Assembly (NCBI GenBank): GCA_045606685.1 | Contig: JAZUSJ010000025.1 | Coordinates: 1 to 5,208 of the forward strand | Length of the DNA: 5,208 nt | Reading direction: 5' to 3' | Source of the DNA: SVQP01 sp045606685 | Lineage (GTDB): Bacteria > Bacillota > Clostridia > Oscillospirales > CAG-272 | In this document: one piece after another, positions 1 through 5,180 of the stretch | Layout of the letters: each line of letters starts with the position of its first letter | Position numbering within the stretch: position 1 is the stretch's first letter | The notes under the pieces: model-generated | Databases searched by the model: none | Told to the model about the DNA's origin: nothing | Seen by the model: the letters and a program-made list of their open reading frames with translations, nothing else | Translations under genes and position numbers: made by a program

Positions 1-15
1 CTGAGCCACACCAGC
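1..15 (-). tRNA. 5' end of a tRNA gene, cut by the window edge (possibly tRNA-Thr)
   Basis: Read on the minus strand, the first 15 bases are GCTGGTGTGGCTCAG. This fits the canonical tRNA start: a 7-base acceptor strand (GCTGGTG), U8, position 9, D-stem strand GCTC, then A14 and G15. A perfect TATAAT box lies about 10 bases upstream, which suits a stable-RNA gene with a 3-4 base leader. The GCTGGTG acceptor resembles tRNA-Thr of Firmicutes from memory, but the anticodon lies outside the window, so the identity is a guess. Only one arm of each stem is visible, so folding cannot be confirmed here. Confidence 0.62.
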
Positions 16-24
16 GACTTTAGT

Positions 25-53
25 ATTATATCACATATCTTTAAAAAATGCAA
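25..53 (-). promoter_or_regulatory. Sigma-A promoter of the tRNA gene
   Basis: On the minus strand, TTGCAT (48-53) is separated by exactly 17 bases from a perfect TATAAT (25-30). The TATAAT is preceded by TGA (31-33), an extended -10 element. The predicted transcription start is near 18-19, giving a leader of only 3-4 bases before the tRNA 5' end at 15. The -35 is weak (3 of 6 matches to TTGACA), but the extended -10 and the A-rich upstream tract would compensate. Confidence 0.75.
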
Positions 54-57
54 GCCC

Positions 58-84
58 TTTTTTACATTTATTTTTCTTTTTTTT
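58..84 (-). promoter_or_regulatory. A-rich tract, likely UP element of the tRNA promoter
   Basis: On the minus strand this stretch is almost all A with a few T, G and C. It sits directly upstream of the -35 box at 48-53, the position where UP elements contact the RNA polymerase alpha C-terminal domain; such tracts are usual at stable-RNA promoters. On the plus strand it is a T-run, but no hairpin precedes it, so a terminator reading is unlikely. The role is inferred from position and composition. Confidence 0.5.
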
Positions 85-145
85 CGACAAAAACAAGACC
101 GACGCAGCTTCCCTAAACAATTTTAACATCCATTGGCGCAAATAA

Positions 146-169
146 GCAAGAGCGTTGCGTTGCGCTTGC
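146..169 (+). other. Possible hairpin in the leader region of the lipoprotein gene
   Basis: GCAAGAGCG (146-154) can pair with TGCGCTTGC (161-169) around a 6-base loop, giving nine positions with one A.G mismatch and one G.U wobble. The stretch also contains tandem GCGTT units (GCGTTGCGTTGCG), so part of the symmetry may come from simple repetition. No T-run follows, so it is not an intrinsic terminator. It lies about 90 bases before the lipoprotein start codon. No known riboswitch or leader family is recognised. Confidence 0.25.
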
Positions 170-245
170 GATGTTCTGCATCCTGCCACCCACCGTTCGG
201 GATCAATGCCATGAAGTTAAGGATTTAACCTACATTCTGATGAAA

Positions 246-252
246 AAGGAGG
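246..252 (+). promoter_or_regulatory. Ribosome binding site of the lipoprotein gene
   Basis: AAGGAGG lies 7 bases before the ATG at 260, a near-perfect Shine-Dalgarno match at good spacing. Together with the signal peptide that starts exactly at this ATG, it fixes the start codon. No convincing plus-strand -35/-10 pair was found between 85 and 245, so the promoter of this gene is unassigned. Confidence 0.85.
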
Positions 253-259
253 CACAACC

Positions 260-331
260 ATGAAAAAGAATTTGTTATTTGCGCTGTTGCTTTTTTTGAT
301 CGTGATTCTCTCGATCTCTTTGGCCGCTTGC
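260..331 (+). other. Lipoprotein signal peptide with lipobox LAAC
   Basis: Residues 1-24 show the three parts of a type II signal sequence: two lysines after Met, a strongly hydrophobic core of Leu/Ile/Phe/Val from about 5 to 19, and lipobox L21-A22-A23-C24. Cys24 would be diacylated by Lgt, and LspA would cleave before it. The following DRGG and Thr/Glu-rich stretch serve as a flexible tether in the mature protein. Confidence 0.92.
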
Positions 332-3300
332 GACAGGGGCGGCATCACTGAGGACACAACCAAAAGCGAAGAAACAACAGAGGCGATTTCCTGCAAGCAC
401 AGCTACGGTGAATTTGTGATTGTAGAGCAAGGAAACTGCCAAGTCACAGGCAAACACGTGCGTACCTGTACAAAATGCGGTGATGAGGATATTTCCTATG
501 CCCTTGGCGATCACGTATACGGTGACTGGGAAAGCACGGTGGGCAGCTGCGTAGAGCTTGGCAGCAGATCCCGCACCTGCACGGTTTGCGGCAATGTGGA
601 AAAAGAGGATCAAGCCATTGGCCCGCACGCCTTTGGAGAGTGGGTTACCGTTTCCGAGGCTACCTGCAGCACTCCTGCAAAGCTGGAGCGCACCTGCAGC
701 GTTTGCAATGAGAGCGAAACGCAGGACGGTGACCTTGCCGAGCATACCTTTGGCGATTGGGTGGTCGTACAGGCAGGCACCTGCAAAGCTCCCGAAAAGC
801 AGGAACGCACATGCAGCGGCTGCGCAAAGACCGAGCAACAGGACGGTGCTTACGGCAGGCATGCCTACGGTGACTGGATCGTGACCGAACAAGGCAACTG
901 CCTGGCAACGGGAGTGCTGACGCGCACGTGCGCTGTTTGCGATCATAAGGATATTACGTATGCTCTTGGAGATCACGTATACAGCGAGCTGATCCCCGAG
1001 GTCGCGCCCACCTTCTTTGAAGACGGTATGCTTACGCACTATGCATGCTCCGTGTGCGGCAAGACCTTTGATACCGAGAAGCATGAAACCACCGATTTGT
1101 CCATTCCTAAGCTCGGCACCGATCTTTCGGTTTGCCTTGACGGTGTGGAAGCAGCACGCTTTAGTGTGGATTCTTCAGAAGAAAATCAGATCACCCTCTC
1201 TCTTACGGGACTTGAGGTGACCAAGGGACAGACCGTCACCATCTGCAAGACGGGAGACGTTGACACGGTATATCAATACATTGTCATGGAAGAGACCGTG
1301 AGCAGTGTGGGCGTCGTCAAGGGCAATATTGATCCCGAAAGCGGCAAGATCCGCACAAGCTCGGTTTCCGGCATTGCGCTTGTGATCAAAAAAGGCACAG
1401 AGAAGCTCGAATTGCGCATGGACGGCTACCAAGGGGACGGTATCATGATAGAGGTCACCAGCAGCCGCAGCTCCGGAGAGCCCGTTTTATTCCCGATGAC
1501 GCAGGTTGATTATTTCGGTGATGAGGACTGCCAAGCTTACGTTTTCGGCATTATGGGCAGTGATACAAGCACGTCCTTCAGAATCATTGATACAGCAAGC
1601 GGTAAAACTTACGGCTATAGTGATATCAGCAAGAATTCCGCATGGGATACCTGGTCATACACACGCGGAGAAAACGATGAGATCGCGTTTACCCAAGGGA
1701 TATCTGACTGGTGGATTGCCTTTGACATAGGAGGTGACGGGGAGATCACGCTCAGACGCTTCAATCTGCCCTTGACAATACCAACACCGACACTCCATTG
1801 GGGAAAAGACAATGAAACGGTCATGGACAAGGTAACCCTTACGGTGGGCAGCGATGAGTATGCATATTACACCTGGCCGCTGACCAACGGAGCTTTCTCG
1901 AGAACCGAGATGTGGTTGGACGGTCGTGATATGGAGAATCTCAGCATATACAGAACAGTGGTTGAAGTGAACGGTATGACCAGCTTCTATATCCCCGAGC
2001 GCGACACCACCCAACTGGGCTGTCATTACCTCTCTTTGGTCAGCATCGAAAACGATCGGACGACTGTTAGCAAAGACAGAGATCAGTTCAAGATCACCGG
2101 ATCGGGCAAATTTGTAATCGAATACCTCCCCTTCTGCAACGTGATCAACGTTTACGATTATGTTGAACCTACACCCGATCCCGATCCTGAGCCCGATCCC
2201 GATCTTGAGGGCATTGTCATTGAGATCAACGGCAGGGGTACAGAGATGAATTTTGTCACCTACCCCGATGACGGCACAACCAGCTACGTTTACGGCTACG
2301 TTGAGCTGAAGGCGGACGACAAGCTCCTGATCCGCGACACCGAAAGCGGTGCGGTATGGGGATATGACGACATTGACGATGAGTTCGGCTGGAACGTATG
2401 GGACTACCACAGAGGTGAAAACGGTGAGATCGTAATTGACTTCGCCGCACGCTACGCCTTTGAATTTGATTATGACGGCTGCAAGCTGCTCTATATTACC
2501 AAGGTGTTTGCTCCCAAGCACGGTGAGTCCTTCGGTATGGTATTTGAGGGTGAGCGCGAGGACGTGATCTTTGACAGCTTTGATCTCTCCGGTTCTGCCG
2601 ATGAGTTTGTGTGGACACTCACACATGCCACTACCATGAACAGCTCTGACATCACAGCGTATATAAACGAGAACGGACTTTGGTTCTACGTAGCAATGCT
2701 CGATCTTGAAGCAGGAGAAAAATTCAGCCTCAAGAACCTGACCACGGGCGATCTCATCGGTGCGGATCATCTGGCTTCCGTAACGGGTGACGTTACCGCG
2801 CTCTCTCGCGACGGAGACCTCATTGAGGTACTGAAGAGCGGCAGCTTCTATATCGCATATCTTCCCGCTTTCAATTCCTACGAGATAGAGTGCGATACCA
2901 CCGATCCCCTGTCCGAGATCTATCTCTACGCAGGCGACAAGATGCTCTCGCTGACGCCAGACGAGAACGGTGACATTTTCTACGAGGGCTTTGCATCAAA
3001 AACCTACCACATGATTGCACTCGACGACAGCAGATTTTCTTCCCTTCCCATCATTCTTGACGAAACTATGGATGCCTCACTCATTGACCTGACCGTTTAT
3101 GAGAATTACTATTATGCTTATCCGAACAAGGAAGGCATTTACAATCTGAAATACAACGTGTATACGGGTATTCTCTACCTTGAGTTTGTTTCCGATCTTG
3201 AAGAAGAGGCAGCCGAGCCATATCAGATCTACATTTCCTATGATTACAAGCTCAGTCTGAAGGAAAGCACCGAAAACCCCGACGAGCTGTACCATTTTGG

Positions 3301-4132
3301 CGTTACTATAGGCGCGTGGGAGTCGTTCAGGGTGATTGACACTGACTTTGAGTTCATTACGGATATGACACTTGCCGCAGGCACGACAGGGATCACCACC
3401 AACGGTGAGACCATCGCCTTCCAGGTGGGCGGAACCTATGACTTTTACATCAACAAAACCACGCACGAGGTGCGCTTGGTTGCATCCTCAGGCGGCACAG
3501 ACGATGAGATTGATTTCTCCGACGGAATCTATCTCAGCGTTGACTTTGATGATATCAGAGTTTACCCCAACGAGGACGGTATCATCAAGTATATCGGTCT
3601 TGATGTGACGGACGACACGGTGATCTCGATGACGACGCTTGACTATACCACCAGTCTGCCCATCATCCTTGACGATTCCGTTCCAAGCTCTATTGCATAC
3701 GTGTATGCGTCCGATGACTACTACATAGTATTCTTCTACAAAAACGGCAAGGCCAACATCACCTACAACGTATACACCGGCATTATGCACATCGAGATGA
3801 CGGACGTCACCTTTGAAGGTGCGAAAGTGACGCTGTTCAATGGCGGAAGCATGACGGTTGCGACCTCGGATAAGGACGGCAAGGTCGTCTTTGAGGGCTT
3901 TGAGTTGACCGAAAGCGGTCCGATCCTTCTGATAGATGGCGCGTATGAGAATCTCCCCATGATTCTTGATCCCGCGATGGATGCAACGCTGGCAACGCTT
4001 TATGAATACGAAGGAACGACCATGCTGATCATCAACAGCGCAGGCACATACAATCTCTACTACGATCTGACCACGAATATCGTTCTGTTGGAGGCCGTAA
4101 CCGAGACAGATCCCGACCTCGGGGCTGTTTAG
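260..4132 (+). CDS. Large repeat-built surface lipoprotein, function unknown
   Basis: A 1290-residue predicted lipoprotein. Residues 1-24 are a type II signal peptide: KK at 2-3, a hydrophobic run to about 21, then lipobox L21-A-A-C24, so the mature protein should be lipid-anchored on the outer face of the membrane. A Thr/Glu/Asp-rich spacer (about 29-43) follows. Residues 45-275 hold six tandem Cys/His repeats of 38-39 residues. Residues about 288-400 form a beta-type region (TKGQTVTI near 321). Module A occurs five times (about 412-501, 560-634, 652-749, 797-878, 987-1076), with a Pro/Asp linker at 636-649. Module B occurs three times (885-977, 1089-1181, 1187-1279). There is no LPxTG, SLH domain or recognisable catalytic motif. 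An extracellular binding or scaffold role is inferred from architecture; substrate adhesion, glycan binding or metal binding are all possible. The ATG is supported by AAGGAGG 7 bases upstream. The gene appears monocistronic, since rsmA downstream has its own promoter. Confidence 0.93.
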   Translation: MKKNLLFALLLFLIVILSISLAACDRGGITEDTTKSEETTEAISCKHSYGEFVIVEQGNCQVTGKHVRTCTKCGDEDISYALGDHVYGDWESTVGSCVELGSRSRTCTVCGNVEKEDQAIGPHAFGEWVTVSEATCSTPAKLERTCSVCNESETQDGDLAEHTFGDWVVVQAGTCKAPEKQERTCSGCAKTEQQDGAYGRHAYGDWIVTEQGNCLATGVLTRTCAVCDHKDITYALGDHVYSELIPEVAPTFFEDGMLTHYACSVCGKTFDTEKHETTDLSIPKLGTDLSVCLDGVEAARFSVDSSEENQITLSLTGLEVTKGQTVTICKTGDVDTVYQYIVMEETVSSVGVVKGNIDPESGKIRTSSVSGIALVIKKGTEKLELRMDGYQGDGIMIEVTSSRSSGEPVLFPMTQVDYFGDEDCQAYVFGIMGSDTSTSFRIIDTASGKTYGYSDISKNSAWDTWSYTRGENDEIAFTQGISDWWIAFDIGGDGEITLRRFNLPLTIPTPTLHWGKDNETVMDKVTLTVGSDEYAYYTWPLTNGAFSRTEMWLDGRDMENLSIYRTVVEVNGMTSFYIPERDTTQLGCHYLSLVSIENDRTTVSKDRDQFKITGSGKFVIEYLPFCNVINVYDYVEPTPDPDPEPDPDLEGIVIEINGRGTEMNFVTYPDDGTTSYVYGYVELKADDKLLIRDTESGAVWGYDDIDDEFGWNVWDYHRGENGEIVIDFAARYAFEFDYDGCKLLYITKVFAPKHGESFGMVFEGEREDVIFDSFDLSGSADEFVWTLTHATTMNSSDITAYINENGLWFYVAMLDLEAGEKFSLKNLTTGDLIGADHLASVTGDVTALSRDGDLIEVLKSGSFYIAYLPAFNSYEIECDTTDPLSEIYLYAGDKMLSLTPDENGDIFYEGFASKTYHMIALDDSRFSSLPIILDETMDASLIDLTVYENYYYAYPNKEGIYNLKYNVYTGILYLEFVSDLEEEAAEPYQIYISYDYKLSLKESTENPDELYHFGVTIGAWESFRVIDTDFEFITDMTLAAGTTGITTNGETIAFQVGGTYDFYINKTTHEVRLVASSGGTDDEIDFSDGIYLSVDFDDIRVYPNEDGIIKYIGLDVTDDTVISMTTLDYTTSLPIILDDSVPSSIAYVYASDDYYIVFFYKNGKANITYNVYTGIMHIEMTDVTFEGAKVTLFNGGSMTVATSDKDGKVVFEGFELTESGPILLIDGAYENLPMILDPAMDATLATLYEYEGTTMLIINSAGTYNLYYDLTTNIVLLEAVTETDPDLGAV
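392..1084 (+). repeat. Six tandem Cys/His repeats within the lipoprotein (residues 45-275)
   Basis: Each unit follows H-x-[YF]-G-[DE]-[WF], a single Cys 13 residues after the His, then RTCxxC. The starting histidines are 47, 85, 123, 162, 201 and 239 (periods 38, 38, 39, 39, 38). The single cysteines are 60, 97, 136, 175 and 214. The CxxC pairs are 70/73, 107/110, 146/149, 185/188, 224/227 and 263/266. The sixth unit lacks the single Cys and the G-[DE]-W but keeps CSVCG and a late His275. Each unit offers three Cys plus the His of the next unit, a plausible CCCH zinc site; metal binding is inferred. Similar repeats occur in Clostridia surface proteins, with no function I can name. Confidence 0.9.
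1493..2161 (+). repeat. First copy of a ~240-residue duplicated block (modules A1 and A2)
   Basis: Residues about 412-634. The first half has RIIDTASGKTYGYSDI, a W-x-x-W-x-Y-x-RGEN-x-EI core and a W/F-rich final strand. The second half has AYYTWPLTNG near 535 and ends with GSGKFVIEYLPFCNVINVYD near 615-633. Corresponding segments reappear in the same order at residues 652-878, which shows an internal duplication. The fold looks all-beta with exposed aromatics; I do not recognise the family. Confidence 0.65.
2165..2206 (+). other. Pro/Asp linker between the two duplicated blocks
   Basis: Residues 636-649 read EPTPDPDPEPDPDL, encoded by near-repeats of GATCCC/GATCCT. Such Pro-acidic linkers typically separate folded extracellular domains and keep them apart as a stiff spacer. 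Its position exactly between the two halves of the duplication supports the domain boundaries proposed on either side. Confidence 0.85.
2213..2893 (+). repeat. Second copy of the duplicated block (modules A3 and A4)
   Basis: Residues about 652-878. LLIRDTESGAVWGYDDI and WNVWDYHRGENGEI match the first copy's RIIDTASGKTYGYSDI and WDTWSYTRGENDEI. Later, EFVWTLTHATT matches YYTWPLTNGAF, and KSGSFYIAYLPAFNSYEIE matches GSGKFVIEYLPFCNVINVYD. The order and spacing are conserved while overall identity is low, so the duplication is old. A fifth, single A-type module appears later at residues 987-1076 (3218-3487), with SFRVIDTDFEFI, NGETIAF and GTYDFYINKTTHEVRLV. Confidence 0.65.
2912..3190 (+). repeat. 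Module B, copy 1 of 3 (residues 885-977)
   Basis: Begins with EIYLYAGDKMLSL, then PDENGDIFYEGF (900-911), LPIILD (929-934) and KYNVYTGILYLE (964-975). The distance from LPIILD to NVYTG is 37 residues, the same as in the other two copies. The acidic D-x-[DN]-G loop could bind calcium, but this is only inferred from composition. Confidence 0.75.
3218..3487 (+). repeat. Single A-type module inserted between module B copies (residues 987-1076)
   Basis: Residues 987-1076 start YQIYISYDYKLSL and contain ESFRVIDTDFEFITDMTL, NGETIAFQVGGTYDFYI and HEVRLVAS. These align with the D-T-x-x-[GF], GEN-x-EI and final beta strands of the other A modules. It separates B copy 1 from B copies 2 and 3, giving the order A1-A2-linker-A3-A4-B1-A5-B2-B3. 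Confidence 0.55.
3524..3802 (+). repeat. Module B, copy 2 of 3 (residues 1089-1181)
   Basis: Begins GIYLSVDFDDIRVY, then PNEDGIIKYIGL (1103-1114), LPIILD (1133-1138) and TYNVYTGIMHIEM (1168-1180). LPIILD and NVYTG are identical to copy 1, with the same 37-residue spacing. Confidence 0.75.
3818..4096 (+). repeat. Module B, copy 3 of 3 (residues 1187-1279)
   Basis: Begins GAKVTLFNGGSMTV, then SDKDGKVVFEGF (1203-1214), LPMILD (1232-1237) and YYDLTTNIVLLE (1267-1278). The LPMILD to D-L-T-T-N spacing is again 37, but the NVYTG motif has decayed. It is the most diverged copy and ends 11 residues before the C-terminus. Confidence 0.7.
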
Positions 4133-4163
4133 GTAATTGAAAATATTGATATTCTTATCCGCA

Positions 4164-4192
4164 TTGACATTCCGAGAAATTTATGGTATACT
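4164..4192 (+). promoter_or_regulatory. Promoter of rsmA
   Basis: A perfect TTGACA (4164-4169) is followed after exactly 17 bases by TATACT (4187-4192). TGG at 4184-4186 adds an extended -10 element. The predicted transcription start is near 4199, about 26 bases before the rsmA ATG at 4225. AT-rich DNA (4136-4155) precedes the -35. This near-consensus promoter implies steady constitutive expression independent of the lipoprotein gene. Confidence 0.88.
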
Positions 4193-4214
4193 TTTCGTAT
4201 ATTGCCGTTCCATC

Positions 4215-4220
4215 GGAGGA
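4215..4220 (+). promoter_or_regulatory. Ribosome binding site that decides the rsmA start
   Basis: GGAGGA sits 4 bases before the ATG at 4225, a slightly tight but workable Shine-Dalgarno. The in-frame ATG at 4183 has no such site and lies within the promoter spacer, upstream of the predicted transcript start. The ATG at 4225 is therefore the start. Confidence 0.85.
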
Positions 4221-4224
4221 ATTT

Positions 4225-5091
4225 ATGAATCTTTGTGACGTAAGAACCATCAAGCAGATCATGGGAATGTACGGTCTGCATTTCAAAAAAGAATTCGGCC
4301 AGAATTTTCTGACCGAGAAGTTTGTGGTGGAGGACATTGCGGACAACTGCTGTGACGACCGTGATGCAACGATATTGGAGATCGGCCCGGGACTCGGTAC
4401 CTTAACGCGAGAGCTGGCCGCAAGATACAAAAAGGTGATCTGCCTGGAGATCGATACCGGCATGATCCCTGTGCTGAAATATACGCTGGCCGATTTTGAC
4501 AACGTGACCGTCTACAATCAGGACGTCATGCAGGCAGACCTTGAAGAGCTGCTGGGTGAAGCGTTTGCTTTCGGCACGGTTTCGGTTTGCGCAAATCTCC
4601 CCTATTACATCACCACGCCCATCATGATGAAGCTGCTGGAATCCGGTCTTCCCTTCTCGGATATCACGGTGATGATCCAGGCCGAGGTGGCGGACCGCCT
4701 GTGCGCAAAGGCAGGCAGCAAGGATTACGGTGCGATCACGGCGGTGCTTGCGTATTACGGCACCACCGAAAAGCTGTTCAAGGTCAAGGCAGGATGCTTT
4801 ATGCCTGCGCCCAAGGTGGATTCGACCGTCATCCGCACGCGCCTGTATCGCGAAAAGCCGTATCATCCCAAGGACGAAGCGCTTTTGTTCCGCACCGTCA
4901 AGGCTGCCTTTGAGCAGCGCAGAAAGACGCTGCCCAACGCGCTTGCCTCCGGCTTTGGAGAGCTTGACAAGCAGACGCTGACCGACATCATCGTATCCTG
5001 CGGTCACAGCGCAGACGTGCGCGGTGAACGATTGGCCATCGACGATTTCGTGGCTTTGTCCGACGCGATTTACGAGAAAATTCACGAATAA
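4225..5091 (+). CDS. rsmA: 16S rRNA (adenine(1518)-N6/adenine(1519)-N6)-dimethyltransferase RsmA
   Basis: RsmA (KsgA) uses S-adenosylmethionine to dimethylate two adjacent adenines in the helix 45 loop of 16S rRNA (A1518 and A1519 in E. coli numbering), a late step in 30S maturation; loss gives kasugamycin resistance. The 288-residue product shows the family's signature: FGQNFL at 24-29; SAM-binding motif I ILEIGPGLGTLT at 50-61; the acidic ribose-binding residue in LEID (E75); QD at 99-100; catalytic motif IV NLPYYITTP at 124-132; IQAEVADRL at 151-159; PAPKVDSTVIR at 195-204; and FRTVKAAFEQRRKTLPNAL at 222-240. Length matches the family (about 270-295). All key residues are present and the frame is intact. 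The start at 4225 is set by the GGAGGA site and by the promoter, which excludes the upstream ATG at 4183. The gene has its own promoter, and no partner gene such as rnmV is visible beside it. Confidence 0.97.
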   Translation: MNLCDVRTIKQIMGMYGLHFKKEFGQNFLTEKFVVEDIADNCCDDRDATILEIGPGLGTLTRELAARYKKVICLEIDTGMIPVLKYTLADFDNVTVYNQDVMQADLEELLGEAFAFGTVSVCANLPYYITTPIMMKLLESGLPFSDITVMIQAEVADRLCAKAGSKDYGAITAVLAYYGTTEKLFKVKAGCFMPAPKVDSTVIRTRLYREKPYHPKDEALLFRTVKAAFEQRRKTLPNALASGFGELDKQTLTDIIVSCGHSADVRGERLAIDDFVALSDAIYEKIHE

Positions 5092-5105
5092 CACAAACAA
5101 AATAT

Positions 5106-5133
5106 GCAGGGGACGGCGCCTCGACGTCCCGGG
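5106..5133. repeat. GC-rich palindromic intergenic repeat, copy 1
   Basis: GGGACG (5110-5115) pairs with CGTCCC (5125-5130) around a 9-base loop GCGCCTCGA. It starts 15 bases after the rsmA stop codon. The flanking context (TGCAGG before, CGGGCAAGC after) and the core G-GCG-CCTCGACG are shared in part with copy 2. There is no T-run after the stem, so it is a poor intrinsic terminator on the plus strand, though as an RNA hairpin it could protect the rsmA 3' end. Confidence 0.7.
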
Positions 5134-5152
5134 CAAGCACAAGCAACTCTTT

Positions 5153-5180
5153 GTAGGGACCGGCGTCCTCGACGGTCCAT
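5153..5180. repeat. GC-rich palindromic intergenic repeat, copy 2
   Basis: GGACCG (5157-5162) pairs with CGGTCC (5173-5178) around GCGTCCTCGA. Copy 1's stem is GGGACG/CGTCCC; here both arms differ together, so pairing is kept. The leading TGTAGGGxC and the GGCG-(T)-CCTCGACG core resemble a short dispersed repeat (GTAGGG...CCTCGNC...) that I recall from Clostridia genomes; this family link is from memory only. Confidence 0.7.

Noticed and set aside
392..1084. Cys/His repeats read as DNA-binding zinc fingers or a CRISPR-like array
   Set aside because: The units lie in a secreted lipoprotein, so nucleic-acid binding in the cell is unlikely. At DNA level they are diverged coding repeats without spacers.
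1655..2770. Long open frame on the minus strand (371 codons) opposite the lipoprotein gene
   Set aside because: It has no ribosome binding site or family-like motif, and lies wholly antisense to a repeat-structured protein with clear domain conservation. Biased codon use (frequent GAT, GAC, GGC) keeps the opposite frame free of stops. The same applies to the minus-strand frame at 275-1084, opposite the Cys/His repeats.
4112..4132. Possible intrinsic terminator at the end of the lipoprotein gene (CCCG-ACCT-CGGG, then GCTGTTT)
   Set aside because: The stem is only 4 base pairs, the T-run is short and interrupted, and it overlaps the last codons. The AT-only symmetry at 4138-4154 is also too weak. 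No convincing terminator was found.
4183..4224. N-terminal extension of rsmA starting at the ATG at 4183
   Set aside because: The ATG lies within the spacer of a near-consensus promoter and lacks a ribosome binding site. The ATG at 4225 has one and gives the usual family length.
4402..5142. Minus-strand open frame of 246 codons opposite rsmA
   Set aside because: It is antisense to a gene with complete RsmA motifs, has no recognisable motif or good start signal, and reads into the palindromic repeats. It is a shadow frame.
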